The translations under genes and the position numbers were made by a program. Shown in pieces: positions 35,396 through 35,928 of a stretch of 35,928 nt of DNA. How positions within the stretch are numbered: the stretch's first letter is position 1; each line of letters opens with the position of its first letter. This DNA comes from Rhodospirillales bacterium (GTDB taxonomy: Bacteria; Pseudomonadota; Alphaproteobacteria; Reyranellales; Reyranellaceae). The notes beneath the pieces are model-generated. The model was not told the DNA's origin. It did not search any database and saw only the letters and a list, made by a program, of their open reading frames with translations. Where the stretch lies: positions 1 to 35,928 of the forward strand of contig CANIRG010000009.1 in the NCBI GenBank assembly GCA_947469635.1. Reading direction: 5' to 3'.

Positions 35396-35405
35396 GCCCT
35401 CATAA

Positions 35406-35928
35406 ATGAGCAGGATCGTCGTCTGCGGCAGCCTCAACATGGATGTCGTCGTGCAGAGCGCACGGCGGCCGGCCAAGGGCGAGACGCTCCTGGGGGCGAA
35501 GATCTCCCTCCTGCCCGGCGGCAAAGGCCTCAACCAGGCGGTGGCGGCGGCGCGGCTTGCCATCCCGACGACGATGCTGGGCGCCGTCGGCGAAGACGCC
35601 TTCGGCCATACTTTGCGCGGCTTCCTCGCCGACAACGACGTCAATACGCTCGGCCTTTCCGTAGTCGCGGGTCATGCGACGGGCGTTGCCCTGATCCAGG
35701 TGGCCGGCGGCGATAACGCCATCACCGTGGCCTCCGGCGCGAACAGTCATTTCACCAAGGCTATGATGCGCGACACGCCGCATCGCGGCGATGTCTGGGT
35801 GGCGCAATTCGAGACGCCGGTCGCCACGACCCAGGCGATTTTGGCCGAGGCGCGCGCTGCCGGGGCGCGCACGGTGCTCAACCTCGCGCCCATGGCACCG
35901 CACCCGGTGAGCCTCCTGAAGCTGGTCG
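35406..35928 (+). CDS. Ribokinase / PfkB family carbohydrate kinase (truncated by window end)
   Basis: Direct translation: MSRIVVCGSLNMDVVVQSARRPAKGETLLGAKISLLPGGKGLNQAVAAARLAIPTTMLGAVGEDAFGHTLRGFL...; absent from ORF track because it is open at the end. Confidence 0.9.
   Translation, partial: MSRIVVCGSLNMDVVVQSARRPAKGETLLGAKISLLPGGKGLNQAVAAARLAIPTTMLGAVGEDAFGHTLRGFLADNDVNTLGLSVVAGHATGVALIQVAGGDNAITVASGANSHFTKAMMRDTPHRGDVWVAQFETPVATTQAILAEARAAGARTVLNLAPMAPHPVSLLKLV

Noticed and set aside
1-35928. CRISPR array, prophage, integrase or rRNA
   Set aside because: No regularly spaced direct repeats, phage structural genes, integrase or rRNA motifs were seen.

Overview
This window is a densely packed, GC-rich segment that looks like an alphaproteobacterial chromosome. 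The taxon is inferred from the PopZ/DUF2497-TolC-Pcm gene order and general gene style. I could support about 30 protein-coding genes, two tandem tRNAs (Cys-GCA, Asn-GTT) and several hairpin or inverted-repeat elements. Main blocks: (1) a minus-strand, translationally coupled molybdo-hydroxylase maturation operon (CoxD-like AAA+, CoxE-like VWA, split XdhC N and C halves, MoCF/MobA-like fusion, SufS-like desulfurase, SufU-like scaffold), with no CO/xanthine dehydrogenase structural genes in view. (2) SDR + amidase. (3) YciA-like thioesterase - DUF1007 - NicO transporter - methylisocitrate-lyase-like operon. (4) parE, a secreted orphan, pyrD. (5) Rieske oxygenase + Bug-type binding protein. (6) A small GIY-YIG nuclease gene enclosed by ~30-bp inverted repeats. 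(7) Trypsin-like protease + DUF350. (8) EamA transporter, CaiB-like CoA transferase, thiolase-like protein. (9) PhyH dioxygenase, valS, popZ, tolC, pcm. (10) tRNAs, MarR/NUDIX divergon, cysteine synthase, partial ribokinase. The best candidates for something undescribed are the GIY-YIG/inverted-repeat unit at 19824-20206, whose repeat ends supply the nuclease stop codon and a likely start codon of the next gene; the set of REP-doublet-like hairpin elements of different sequence families; and the dedicated desulfurase/scaffold pair in the Mo-cofactor maturation operon. No searches or computations were run; family calls are from motif recognition.
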